This document shows, in pieces, positions 25,479 to 34,067 of a DNA stretch of 64,000 nucleotides. Source of the DNA: SAR116 cluster bacterium AG-313-A07 (GTDB taxonomy: Bacteria; Pseudomonadota; Alphaproteobacteria; Thalassobaculales; Thalassobaculaceae); NCBI GenBank assembly GCA_003284265.1, contig QBVV01000002.1:62001-126000 (forward strand), in the 5' to 3' direction. Both the position numbers and the translations under genes were made by a program. The notes beneath the pieces are model-generated. The model had not been told where the DNA came from and searched no databases. It was given only the letters and a program-made list of their open reading frames with translations. Every line of letters begins with the position of its first letter. Positions within the stretch are counted from its first letter, which is position 1.

Positions 25479-27080
25479 ATGGAAGCCGAATCATATGACT
25501 TTATAATAGTCGGAGCGGGATCGGCCGGGTCCGTACTCGCCAATAGGTTAACAGAAAAAAGCCAATGGCGGGTTCTTCTAGTCGAGGCGGGGCCTAAAAG
25601 CCATCCATATTCTCGAATACCTGCTAGTTTTGGTCTTCTGATTGACCATCCTACAGCTAATTGGAGATATAGTTCACAACCTGAAGAGGGAACCGCCAAC
25701 AGGCGAATACCTGTCCCACGTGGAAAGTTACTAGGCGGTTCAAGCTCAATAAACGGTCTGGTTTTTGTCCGAGGGCAGCAATTAGATTATGACACTTGGG
25801 GACAGCTGGGAAATAGGGGCTGGAGTTATGATGATGTTTTACCAACATTCAAAAAAATGGAACATTACGAACATGGGTCAAATGAACTTCGGTCTCAAGG
25901 CGGTCCGCTAAGAGTAAGCGAGGCGACAGACGAAGGTCCACTTTATGACGCCATTAGAGAAGCAGCTAATGAATTGGGAATACCTCATAATCCCGACTAC
26001 AATGGAGCATCACAGGAAGGTATAGTTAGAACACAAACCACTATTAGCAACGGCGTCAGGATGAGCACGGCCCGGTGTTATCTGAAACCAATCGAGAAAC
26101 GAAAAAACCTTCGCATTGAAACAGGCGCGCATACTCAACGAGTTATAATTGAAGGGTCAAAATGTACAGGCATCGAGTATAAGAGTAATGGTAAGCTTGT
26201 TCGCGCCAACGCCTCTAAAGAGGTTATTATTTGCACAGGCGGCGTTGCTTCACCCCAGCTAATGGAATTATCGGGGATCGGACAACCAGACCTGCTTAAA
26301 TCTCATGGCATTGAGGTTAGACATGAACTAACGGGTGTCGGCGAACACTTGAGGGATCATATCAATGCACCGATCAAATTTCATATGAAGCGGGGAGATC
26401 TCTCCTATAATAAACGGATGCAAGGGCTGGGACCTGCCTGGCAGGTGCTACGTTATGTATTTCAAAAGCGCGGTTTTATGAGTTTACCTTCTGCACCGAT
26501 GCTGGCATTTCTCAGAACTCGGGATGATATGGAAACACCTGATGTTCAAATGCATATCGTTCCTTACGCGGTTAAGAACTATAAAAAACGTCTACTACAC
26601 GATTTTCCGGGTATTACTATGGCTGTTTACCAGTTACGGCCAGAAAGTTTGGGATCTATTCATATACAATCGCCACTAGCGAGTGAGCAACCAGCGATAA
26701 ATTTCAACTTTTTATCCGACCAGATAGATCGCGATGCAATGCTTGGGGGGGTAAAAAAGATTAGACAGATTATGGATACTGAAGCCATGAAAAAAGTTAG
26801 AGGTGACGAATTTTTGCCTGGCCGGGAAGTCGAGAGCGACGATGAAATATTGAATTATATAAGAAATACTGCAGAAACAGCGTATCATCCAATTGGCACC
26901 TGTCGCATGGGTCAGGGTCCAGGAGCCGTTGTCGACGATCGATTACGGGTCCATGGTCTATCGGGGCTTCGTATTGCCGACGGGTCGATCATGCCTACGA
27001 TGGTATCAGGAAATACAAATGCCGCTTGCATCATGATTGGCGAGAAGGCATCTGACATGATCAAGCAAGATAATTCTTAA
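25479..27080 (+). CDS. GMC-family FAD oxidoreductase, second paralogue
   Basis: FAD-dependent alcohol dehydrogenase of 533 residues. GAGSAG (12-17) with Glu36 binds FAD; the first signature is RGKLLGGSSSINGLVFVRG (81-99); the second is GGVASPQLMELSGIG; the active-site pair is His470 (YHPIG) and Asn514. The start has a near-perfect Shine-Dalgarno AAGGAGG 8 nt upstream, so it is probably well translated. About half the positions match the other GMC enzyme at 4649 by eye, so they arose by duplication but are old paralogues with probably different substrates. Here there is no aldolase partner; the next gene is convergent (13-nt gap). Confidence 0.93.
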   Translation: MEAESYDFIIVGAGSAGSVLANRLTEKSQWRVLLVEAGPKSHPYSRIPASFGLLIDHPTANWRYSSQPEEGTANRRIPVPRGKLLGGSSSINGLVFVRGQQLDYDTWGQLGNRGWSYDDVLPTFKKMEHYEHGSNELRSQGGPLRVSEATDEGPLYDAIREAANELGIPHNPDYNGASQEGIVRTQTTISNGVRMSTARCYLKPIEKRKNLRIETGAHTQRVIIEGSKCTGIEYKSNGKLVRANASKEVIICTGGVASPQLMELSGIGQPDLLKSHGIEVRHELTGVGEHLRDHINAPIKFHMKRGDLSYNKRMQGLGPAWQVLRYVFQKRGFMSLPSAPMLAFLRTRDDMETPDVQMHIVPYAVKNYKKRLLHDFPGITMAVYQLRPESLGSIHIQSPLASEQPAINFNFLSDQIDRDAMLGGVKKIRQIMDTEAMKKVRGDEFLPGREVESDDEILNYIRNTAETAYHPIGTCRMGQGPGAVVDDRLRVHGLSGLRIADGSIMPTMVSGNTNAACIMIGEKASDMIKQDNS

Positions 27081-27093
27081 ACCATCATTAGGG

Positions 27094-27579
27094 CTAGTCT
27101 TGTAAGATCATTTGTTCGAGAATCTCAAGCGATTTTGCTGCAAATAACCACATATTTTCCTCTCGACCGGAAAGGCCAGTCTCCAACGTAATAACCTGTT
27201 CAACAGGACCTGATATAGCGATACAAGTATGCCCAGCGGCATCGCCATATCGATTTCCCTTAGGACCTGCCGCACCTGTTTCTGAAAGGCCCCAATAGGT
27301 GCCTAAGCGTGCGCGAATTGTCTTCGCAGCCAGCAATGCATAGGGTTCACTAGACGATCGAACACCAGGATGATCTTCGAAATCAATGTCCAAAAGTGTC
27401 TCACGGGCACGATGCGTATATATCACACCTCCCCCCATGAAATAAGTCGAGGCGCCAGGAATAGATAGAAGAGACGCAGAAATCAGACCACCAGAGGATG
27501 ACTCAGAGACCGCGAGTGTTTGCTTCCTCTCTATAAGCAATTCTCCCACTTTTTCAGCTAAAGAAGTGAGTTTTTTCAT
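27094..27579 (-). CDS. pncC: CinA C-terminal family nicotinamide-nucleotide amidase
   Basis: Stand-alone 161-residue CinA C-terminal domain. It should deamidate nicotinamide mononucleotide to nicotinate mononucleotide in pyridine-nucleotide salvage. The active-site region is ESSSGG (26-31, usually ESCTGG with the Thr/Ser nucleophile) and GAAGP (102-106, usually GIAGP); both carry small substitutions, so activity is likely but not certain. AGGAGG lies 5 nt before the ATG. The gene sits between a convergent GMC gene and the trans-sulfuration enzyme 52 nt upstream, with no obvious functional link. Confidence 0.82.
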   Translation of the reverse strand: MKKLTSLAEKVGELLIERKQTLAVSESSSGGLISASLLSIPGASTYFMGGGVIYTHRARETLLDIDFEDHPGVRSSSEPYALLAAKTIRARLGTYWGLSETGAAGPKGNRYGDAAGHTCIAISGPVEQVITLETGLSGREENMWLFAAKSLEILEQMILQD

Positions 27580-27631
27580 GTTACCTCCTGATTATTGTTG
27601 TTTATATATTCTCTTGAGGATTGATTTACAA

Positions 27632-28774
27632 TTACGCAATCGCTTGCTCAAGGTCACCAATTAAATCATCGACATTTTCGATTCCAACCGAGAAACGAAG
27701 AAGATCATCAGGCACCAAAGTACCTTCTCCCTCTATTGAAGCCCGGTGTTCAACTAAACTCTCTACTCCACCAAATGATGTCGCCCTTTTAAAAATTTTT
27801 AACTTAGCGGCTATTTCAACTGCCCTTGGTTGACCGCCTTTAAATCGAATAGATAACATTCCACCAAAGCCGCCCTCCATTTGTTTACTAGCAATATCAT
27901 GAGTTAACGAATTACCGAGGCCCGGATATAAAACCTCTATAATTTTACTGTTTGAATCAAAATGTTTGGCTATCGCCATCGCACTTTTGCAAGATTGCCT
28001 GACACGTAAGTCCAACGTTCTGATACCACGAAGTAATAACCATGCATCGGAAGGACTGAGTATTTTACCATGAGATGACCTGATACCTCTTACTTGCCTC
28101 CACCATTCATCATCATGGGCCGTGATAAGTACTCCTGCTGTCACATCACCGTGACCATTGAGATATTTTGTTGCAGAATGCATAACCACGTCAGCCCCTA
28201 ATTCGATTGGTCTGGTTAAGATGGGGGTTGCTATAGTTGAGTCGACGCATAAACGAGCACCTGATCCTTTTACTATTTTTGCTACTTCAGCTATATCAAC
28301 ACAAGAGAATGTGGGATTAGCTGGCGTTTCTATCCAGACAAGTTTTGTTTCCCCTGGTCGTATTAATTTTTTCAAACTGGTTGTATCTTCAGGATCGAAT
28401 AAATCAACGGATATACCCCATTGATTGGCAAACCCTATCAGCCATTTTTTTATGGCCCAATACATCACTGACTGCGCTACCACATGATCGCCACTCTTCA
28501 GCGTCATGAACGTTGCCGTTGCAGCAGACATCCCAGATGCAAGGACAATCGCATCTTTTCCCGTTTCCAACTCTGCTAATAGCCGTTCTAACTGTTGAGA
28601 AGTTGGATTGGCATTTCTAGAATAAATGAACCCATTACTATATGAATTATCGGGACCACGTTCATAGGTGACAGAGTTATAAATGGGAGGAATTAGAGCA
28701 GAAGTTTTTCTATCCACCCAACCGAGTGCCTGCGCCAATAATGTCTGCGGGCTTAGGTTTTTATCTTTGGACAA
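27632..28774 (-). CDS. Cys/Met-metabolism PLP enzyme (cystathionine gamma-synthase/lyase-like)
   Basis: Fold-type I PLP enzyme of 380 residues of the trans-sulfuration family. YSRNANPT (51-58), Asp178 in the DST motif and the Schiff-base Lys203 in HSATKYLNGHGD are all present. The usual YGGT motif after the first PLP strand is altered to MYWAIKK (104-110), keeping the tyrosine but losing both glycines, which may change substrate choice. It could be a cystathionine synthase/lyase, O-succinylhomoserine sulfhydrylase, or a degradative beta/gamma-lyase. It is divergent from a LysR regulator, with a LysR-box-like dyad between, suggesting substrate-linked control. Confidence 0.86.
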   Translation of the reverse strand: MSKDKNLSPQTLLAQALGWVDRKTSALIPPIYNSVTYERGPDNSYSNGFIYSRNANPTSQQLERLLAELETGKDAIVLASGMSAATATFMTLKSGDHVVAQSVMYWAIKKWLIGFANQWGISVDLFDPEDTTSLKKLIRPGETKLVWIETPANPTFSCVDIAEVAKIVKGSGARLCVDSTIATPILTRPIELGADVVMHSATKYLNGHGDVTAGVLITAHDDEWWRQVRGIRSSHGKILSPSDAWLLLRGIRTLDLRVRQSCKSAMAIAKHFDSNSKIIEVLYPGLGNSLTHDIASKQMEGGFGGMLSIRFKGGQPRAVEIAAKLKIFKRATSFGGVESLVEHRASIEGEGTLVPDDLLRFSVGIENVDDLIGDLEQAIA

Positions 28775-28850
28775 GTATTATCTCCCTACCGTCACGAGTT
28801 AAGTTCTAAAACATAAACGTTATTTTCTTTTAATCGAGCAATTTAAACGT

Positions 28851-28878
28851 CATTATTTATTCCAATATGGAAATAATG
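28851..28878. promoter_or_regulatory. LysR-type operator candidate (T-N11-A dyad)
   Basis: Between the divergent PLP-enzyme and LysR genes lies a nested dyad. The core TTCCA-ATA-TGGAA (28860-28872) is a perfect T-N11-A inverted repeat, the classic LysR recognition geometry. It is bracketed by CATTATTT (28851-28858) and AAATAATG (28871-28878). It is 36 nt before the LysR start and 77 nt from the PLP-enzyme start, as expected for an autoregulated divergent promoter. An ACGTTATT/ACGTCATT direct repeat nearby could be an extra activation subsite. Confidence 0.55.
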
Positions 28879-28913
28879 CGTGGCGTTTTATCTTATTAAT
28901 CTTGGATCATGGC

Positions 28914-29819
28914 ATGGATACATTTACCGCAATGAAAGTATACTGTTCAGTCGTAGAGAACGATAGTCTCGCTGGCGCAGCTCGAATGTTAAACGTGTCA
29001 CCCTCGGTAGTCAGCAAGCAACTTTCAGCCCTAGAGGATAGGCTTGGCGTGCGCCTTCTTAACAGAACAACAAGGCGTGTCAGCGTTACAGAAGAAGGCA
29101 CTGCATATTACGAGCGATGTAAAAGAATTATCGCAGATGTTGCAGAGGCGGAGATCGCTATATCAAGTACTCATGCAGCTCCAAGAGGTCTTTTAAAAAT
29201 TACAGCTCCAGTCACTTTTGCCCATCGGCACATAACACCTCACCTGCCAAAATTTCTAGATGAGTTCCCAAAGGTTGAAGTTCAGGTGCAGGTAGTCGAT
29301 AGAATTGTTGACCTAGTCGACGAAGGTATCGATCTGGCTATACGGATATCACAACTAAAAGACTCTAGCCTCATAGCACGCCGCTTAGCACCAAACCGCC
29401 GATACATTGCGGCAGCGCCTGAGTATTTAGAAAAAAACGGAACCCCCACGTCAATAGAGGATTTAAAGGACCATAGACTTATTACCTGGCCGCCTGGCAA
29501 TCAATTGAATGATTGGCATTTTCTCGCTGATGGGACTGAAAAAGTTATGAAGGCAAAAGGGTCTATAACAGTAAGTGATGGCGACGGCATCTTGGCAGCA
29601 CTCCTCGCTGGAGGCGGTTTGGGAATGACCCAAGAATTCATAGCAGGCCCTTGTGTAAAAGAGAAAAAACTTGTCCCGCTACTCGAGGATATTGTTCGGG
29701 AAGACCTTCCTATATATGCGGTTTACCCATCTAGCCGACACCTATCGCCCAAAGTAAGAGCTTTCGTTGATTTTTTAGTAAAAATATACGGTCCAACACC
29801 CTATTGGATGAATGACTAA
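28914..29819 (+). CDS. LysR-family transcriptional regulator
   Basis: Typical LTTR of about 301 residues. The N-terminal winged helix-turn-helix covers residues 1-60: SLAGAARMLNVSPSVVSKQL for the recognition element and LLNRTTRR for the wing, then the linker helix and a two-lobed effector-binding domain. The sequence is of the common type that also includes AaeR/DsdC-like activators. The ATG at 28914 is preferred to a TTG at 28902 by family alignment of the N-terminus (MDTFTAMKVYC). Divergent from the PLP enzyme gene, which is its likely target through the dyad at 28851-28878. Confidence 0.9.
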   Translation: MDTFTAMKVYCSVVENDSLAGAARMLNVSPSVVSKQLSALEDRLGVRLLNRTTRRVSVTEEGTAYYERCKRIIADVAEAEIAISSTHAAPRGLLKITAPVTFAHRHITPHLPKFLDEFPKVEVQVQVVDRIVDLVDEGIDLAIRISQLKDSSLIARRLAPNRRYIAAAPEYLEKNGTPTSIEDLKDHRLITWPPGNQLNDWHFLADGTEKVMKAKGSITVSDGDGILAALLAGGGLGMTQEFIAGPCVKEKKLVPLLEDIVREDLPIYAVYPSSRHLSPKVRAFVDFLVKIYGPTPYWMND

Positions 29820-29835
29820 TTGATCGTGTTTTTAT

Positions 29836-30219
29836 TTATGCACCTATGTAGGCGACGGCCTCAATCTCTACTTTCATTCTCGGATCTACGAGCCCACTCA
29901 CCTCAACCAAGGTTGACGCCGGTTTGTGTTCACCAAAGTATTTTATTCTAGCTGGGTTTATTAATTCCCTTTCGCTTATATCAGTCATGAATACTTGAAC
30001 TTTTACAATCTGACTGGAACTTCCACCCGCAGCCACTAAGGCTTTGTCCAGCGCTGCCATAGCAAGATCAAATTGTTCAACTGTACTTTCGGGAATCGAC
30101 TTATCATCTGCAACACCTGTCATCCCCGAAAGCCAAATCGTATCACCAGCTTGCACAACATGGCAAAAATGGCTCACAGGCTCTCTCATTCCAGGTACCA
30201 TATGACGTTTAATAGGCAT
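29836..30219 (-). CDS. RidA/YjgF-family protein, copy B
   Basis: Rid-family trimeric barrel protein of 127 residues. Family features are present: WLSGM, VKVQVFMTDI, and the terminal KVEIEAVAY. The residue equivalent to RidA Arg105, which binds the imine carboxylate, is serine here (PASTLVEV in place of PARSCVEV), so classical 2-aminoacrylate deaminase activity is not expected. GAGGAG with a short spacer precedes the ATG. It follows the closely similar gene at 30243 by 23 nt, an evident tandem duplication. Such Arg-less Rid proteins often belong to catabolic operons with other enzymes; here they form their own pair. Function unknown. Confidence 0.88.
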   Translation of the reverse strand: MPIKRHMVPGMREPVSHFCHVVQAGDTIWLSGMTGVADDKSIPESTVEQFDLAMAALDKALVAAGGSSSQIVKVQVFMTDISERELINPARIKYFGEHKPASTLVEVSGLVDPRMKVEIEAVAYIGA

Positions 30220-30242
30220 ATCCCTCTCCTCTTCAGTATTCT

Positions 30243-30626
30243 TCAGGCATTTAAATAAGCGACAGCTTCGATTTCTACTTTCATTCTTGGATCCACAAGG
30301 GCAGACACCTCGACTAAAGTAGAGGCTGGCCTATTATCTCCAAAATATTCGATCCGGGCAGGATTAATTAATTCACGTTCCTTAATATCCGTCATAAAAA
30401 CTTGCACTTTAATAATTTGGTTCGGCAAGCCACCCACATGCCTCAAACAATTATCGATTGTTTTGAGTGCTATATCAAATTGTGCAGCAGTATCATTTGG
30501 TATTGATCCGTCTGCAGCAACTCCAACCATGCCAGATAACCAAATATGACGGCCGGCCCTGACGGCATGACAATAATGGCTGACTGGTTCCATTTCGCCC
30601 GGGACCATAAAACGTTCGATGCCCAT
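30243..30626 (-). CDS. RidA/YjgF-family protein, copy A
   Basis: Rid-family protein of 127 residues, about two-thirds identical by eye to copy B. Long shared stretches include KVQVFMTDI, ERELINPARI and PRMKVEIEAVAY. It also has PASTLVEV where RidA carries the essential arginine, so both copies share the loss. The ATG at 30626 has GAGGAG 6 nt upstream; a TTG at 30632 would add two residues. It is the promoter-proximal copy. Whether the two form a heterotrimer is an open question raised by the similarity and pairing. Confidence 0.88.
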   Translation of the reverse strand: MGIERFMVPGEMEPVSHYCHAVRAGRHIWLSGMVGVAADGSIPNDTAAQFDIALKTIDNCLRHVGGLPNQIIKVQVFMTDIKERELINPARIEYFGDNRPASTLVEVSALVDPRMKVEIEAVAYLNA

Positions 30627-30706
30627 GCCCAACTCCTCTAAAATATCACTTAAGATTATCTATTAACGACCAAAGATCAAATTATTCCTCACGCATGATG
30701 CACCAA

Positions 30707-32041
30707 TCAGGGCTTCCGCTTTGAATAGAGTTGCCCAAAAAAGGATTTAGCTTTTTTATAAATGTTTAGCGTAAAACCCCCAAATCTCGTCCTAAATTTT
30801 GGAAGCTGGTCACTTAATTCTATAAATTTCTCGTTGAGGCACGACCTAACGGTTTGCTCACCTGCAGCAAGTCGTTCACCCAAATCCTCAGCGGCTCTCA
30901 AGCGTCTTTCCAAAGCTACCCATACAGGTCCCAACATCAAGCTAAGTGCAATGACTGCAACCGCGATTTTATAACCATCAGTATCAATAGCCCCCACAGT
31001 CAAACCAACGCTGGCTATAACAAATGCGAATTCTCCAATCTGGCCCAGCGTAACCCCTGCAATGACAGACTGTTCCCATGGCTGCCCCGAGATCCGCAAC
31101 GCGATTATGTTTATAAGTCCTTTGGCAACGGTAGCCAAAATAAAGACAACCAATAGGGTTCCCAGATGCTCAAAGAAAAATTTAATGTCAATCAACAGGC
31201 CGACAGACAAGAAAAATACAACCAGTAATACGCTTTGTATCGGTCGGGTACCTCTCAAAACGATTTGTCGCTCCGAAGAGTTTCCTACGACCAAGCCTGC
31301 TAAAAACCCGCCAAATGCCGTAGATAATCCCATAAGACCCGATGCTGTAGCACAAACACCACAAAATGCCAGAGCAGCGATAGGCACTACTTCCCGATCA
31401 ACGCCGAAAGCCGACCGAAGAGGTAAGCGCATACGCTCGCGCCTCGATAAAAATTTGATCAATCCAGCAACGATTGCTAAGGCAATCGCTGTTCGCCATA
31501 CTATAGAATAGTCGAACGATGTATTAGGATTAAGCGCCTCAATTATTAAAAGCATTGCAACGACGGCAAGGTCCTGAGCTATTAAAACACCTACTGTAAT
31601 TCTGCCAAATTGAGTCCTTAATTCCCCAATATCATCTAATACCTTTACTGTTACGGCTGTGCTTGAAACGGCTAAGACGAACCCAAGAAGAATTCCTTGT
31701 TGGGTTGTCCACGCCATTACCCAACCCATGGTTGATGTTATCAATACGGAGAGAACGATCTGAATAAAAACTACTAAAAAGGCTATTTTATAAACCGTCT
31801 TGAAAGCTCTTAAACTTAACTCCATTCCAATCAAAAATAGCAAGAGTAATACACCAAGTTCTGCCAGTGTCTTGGCTGCATCTGTCTCTTCTATAACACC
31901 AAAACCCGAAGGCCCAAGGATCATGCCAGCTAAAATATATCCCACTATCGCGGGCTGTTTAAACCTCATTAATAGCAGGCCGCAAAGTAATGCCACTGAA
32001 AAGACGATAGCAATCGCGGTCAAGTTTGGATCAACGTGCAA
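30707..32041 (-). CDS. CPA2-family monovalent cation:proton antiporter (KefB-like)
   Basis: Inner-membrane Na+ or K+/H+ antiporter of 444 residues with about 12 hydrophobic segments. The CPA2 hallmarks are visible: YILAGMILGPSGFG early, LLLLFLIGMEL, the aspartate-bearing SSTAVTVKVLDD and QDLAVVAML, and GEFAFVIAS near the end. The C-terminal RCK/TrkA-N domain of KefB/KefC is missing; the protein ends with a short charged tail (about residues 385-444). It would therefore not be gated by glutathione or NAD as KefC is. It lies 59 nt downstream of the GlcG-like gene on the same strand. Confidence 0.88.
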   Translation of the reverse strand: MHVDPNLTAIAIVFSVALLCGLLLMRFKQPAIVGYILAGMILGPSGFGVIEETDAAKTLAELGVLLLLFLIGMELSLRAFKTVYKIAFLVVFIQIVLSVLITSTMGWVMAWTTQQGILLGFVLAVSSTAVTVKVLDDIGELRTQFGRITVGVLIAQDLAVVAMLLIIEALNPNTSFDYSIVWRTAIALAIVAGLIKFLSRRERMRLPLRSAFGVDREVVPIAALAFCGVCATASGLMGLSTAFGGFLAGLVVGNSSERQIVLRGTRPIQSVLLVVFFLSVGLLIDIKFFFEHLGTLLVVFILATVAKGLINIIALRISGQPWEQSVIAGVTLGQIGEFAFVIASVGLTVGAIDTDGYKIAVAVIALSLMLGPVWVALERRLRAAEDLGERLAAGEQTVRSCLNEKFIELSDQLPKFRTRFGGFTLNIYKKAKSFFGQLYSKRKP

Positions 32042-32100
32042 CTTTAACTTTCTTTATAGTCAGAAAAAACAACAAGGGGCCTAGTCCCGTAATAATAGAG

Positions 32101-32574
32101 TCACAGTTTTGATTCGCGCCAAGTTTCCGATGGTAGCGGCGGATCCGGTTTATAACTCGCTGCTAAAATTGCCTGAATCGCACAATATTCATCTTTATCC
32201 GAAGTATCCCCGCTCACGCCAACAGCTCCTATGGTTTCATTATTCCCATCATTAATTAAAACTCCACCTGGCACTGGTACAAATCTTCCACTCGATACTG
32301 CCGCGAGTGCACTCTGAAAGGCGGGCCTATCCGATAATCTATCTCTTATAAGTTTACTAGGCATGCCCATTCCTAATGCACCCCATGCTTTGCCAATAGC
32401 AATATCACAACGCATTATTCCAGCACCATCTTGCCGTTTTACAACAACCGGATGACCTCCATTGTCTAATACCGCCACTGCGAGAGGATGCATTGCTTCA
32501 ACAGAACCGAGTTGCAAAGCTTGATCAACTATCTTATCCGCAACTTCAAGCGAGAGGAGTGTTTTAATTTGCAT
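32101..32574 (-). CDS. GlcG/HbpS-family (DUF336) protein
   Basis: Small 157-residue protein of the GlcG/HbpS family, with PLAVAVLDNGGHPVVVKRQD near residues 30-50, the central VPGGVLI and GAVGVSGDTSDKDEYCA near the C-terminus. Members include a heme-binding redox-sensing partner (HbpS) and proteins encoded in glycolate or other catabolic operons with poorly defined roles. No signal peptide is seen, so this copy is cytoplasmic. It is between the antiporter gene and gatB, with 43 nt to gatB upstream, so it could be read through from gatCAB. No function beyond family. Confidence 0.83.
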   Translation of the reverse strand: MQIKTLLSLEVADKIVDQALQLGSVEAMHPLAVAVLDNGGHPVVVKRQDGAGIMRCDIAIGKAWGALGMGMPSKLIRDRLSDRPAFQSALAAVSSGRFVPVPGGVLINDGNNETIGAVGVSGDTSDKDEYCAIQAILAASYKPDPPLPSETWRESKL

Positions 32575-32617
32575 TTTGGCGCTCCCGACTAGGGCAGTAG
32601 TGATCTTGGCCTACATG

Positions 32618-34066
32618 TTACCCCAGTTTATCCTTTAATAAATCATTCACAAGCTTGGGGTTGGCTTTACCTTGACTTTTCTTCATTACTTGGCCCACGA
32701 AAAATCCAAATAATTTATCTTTACCATTCCTGAATTCAGCCACCTTGGATGCATTATCAGAAATAACCGACTCTACTAATTCTGATATCGCTCCAGCATC
32801 AGAGATCTGGGTAAGTCCCTTTCTTTCCACAATATCCAGAGCGTCTTCACCACTTTCAAACATATCAACAAAAACATCTTTTGCTATCCTGCCTGAGATG
32901 GTTCCATCACTAATGATTTCCATCAAACGTCCTAGTGATTCGGCTGTAATTGGGCTTTCAGCCAGACTTAAACCCTCTTTATTTAGCGCCCCAAATAGCT
33001 CTGTCCCCAACCAGTTCGCTGATAATTTTTTATCACGACCGACTGCCATTTTTTCATAAAATTCTGCCGTTTCTCGCTCCTCTACCAGCAGTGTTGCATC
33101 GGCTTCCGACAACTCATATTCCTCTATAAAACGAGTTCGTTTGGCGTCCGGTAACTCAGGCATATCGCTGGCGATAGCTTGGACTAAGGCATCATCAAAT
33201 TTCAACGGGAGAAGATCCGGATCAGGAAAATATCTATAATCATGGGCCTCTTCTTTTGATCTCATGGAACGCGTCTCCCCTTTATTGGGATCAAAAAGCC
33301 TCGTTTCCTGATTAATTGAATGACCATCCTCTATCATTTCAATTTGGCGCCGAGCCTCGTATTCTATAGCCTGTTGGACAAATCGAATTGAATTAACATT
33401 CTTTATTTCACAGCGAGTTCCAAGTTCCTCGCCTGGCTTTCGAACAGACACGTTCACATCACAGCGAAGAGATCCCTCTTGCATATTTCCATCGCAGGTT
33501 CCCAAATAGCGGACTATCGATCTCAATTTTTTCACGTATGCTCCAGCTTCCTCGCCTGACCTAATATCCGGTTTTGAGACAATTTCCATTAAAGCAACGC
33601 CTGACCGGTTCAGATCAATAAAGCTTTTTGTTGGATGTTGATCGTGCATAGACTTTCCGGCATCTTGCTCTAAATGCAACCTTTCAATTCCTATTTTTTT
33701 AACACCGTCGCTGACCTCAATTTCCAAAAAACCTTCACCCACAATCGGCTGCTTGAATTGACTAATTTGATACCCTTGCGGCAAATCGGGGTAAAAATAA
33801 TTCTTGCGGTCGAAAACGCTGAAAAGATTGATCTTGGCATTAATGCCCAAGCCAGTCTTAATCGCTTGTCGAACACATTCTTTGTTTATTACTGGCAGCA
33901 TCCCGGGCATAGCAGCATCCACCAAAGAGACTTGGCTATTAGGCTCTGCACCAAATTTTGTAGCCGCACTGGAAAATAGCTTTGCTTCTGAACTAACCTG
34001 TGCATGAACCTCCAGTCCAATAACAATCTCCCAGTCGCCCGTCTCTCCTTTTAAAAATTGTGCCAT
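32618..34066 (-). CDS. gatB: Asp-tRNA(Asn)/Glu-tRNA(Gln) amidotransferase subunit B
   Basis: Kinase/tRNA-binding subunit of the GatCAB amidotransferase. It activates Glu- or Asp-tRNA with ATP so that ammonia from GatA can form Gln- or Asn-tRNA. Length 482 residues. Family blocks: IGLEVHAQ (16-23), the zinc/metal and ATP catalytic cradle in the first 290 residues with [19 protein letters not shown], the helical domain, and the C-terminal YqeY domain from about 420. The gene order gatC-gatA-gatB is complete, with 1 nt between gatA stop and gatB start. Its presence implies indirect Gln- and/or Asn-tRNA synthesis. Confidence 0.97.
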   Translation of the reverse strand: MAQFLKGETGDWEIVIGLEVHAQVSSEAKLFSSAATKFGAEPNSQVSLVDAAMPGMLPVINKECVRQAIKTGLGINAKINLFSVFDRKNYFYPDLPQGYQISQFKQPIVGEGFLEIEVSDGVKKIGIERLHLEQDAGKSMHDQHPTKSFIDLNRSGVALMEIVSKPDIRSGEEAGAYVKKLRSIVRYLGTCDGNMQEGSLRCDVNVSVRKPGEELGTRCEIKNVNSIRFVQQAIEYEARRQIEMIEDGHSINQETRLFDPNKGETRSMRSKEEAHDYRYFPDPDLLPLKFDDALVQAIASDMPELPDAKRTRFIEEYELSEADATLLVEERETAEFYEKMAVGRDKKLSANWLGTELFGALNKEGLSLAESPITAESLGRLMEIISDGTISGRIAKDVFVDMFESGEDALDIVERKGLTQISDAGAISELVESVISDNASKVAEFRNGKDKLFGFFVGQVMKKSQGKANPKLVNDLLKDKLG

Positions 34067-34067
34067 T

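Noticed and set aside
28775-28913. SAM-II riboswitch upstream of the trans-sulfuration gene
   Set aside because: The leader does not show the conserved pseudoknot sequence of SAM-II; the LysR-type dyad explains the region better.
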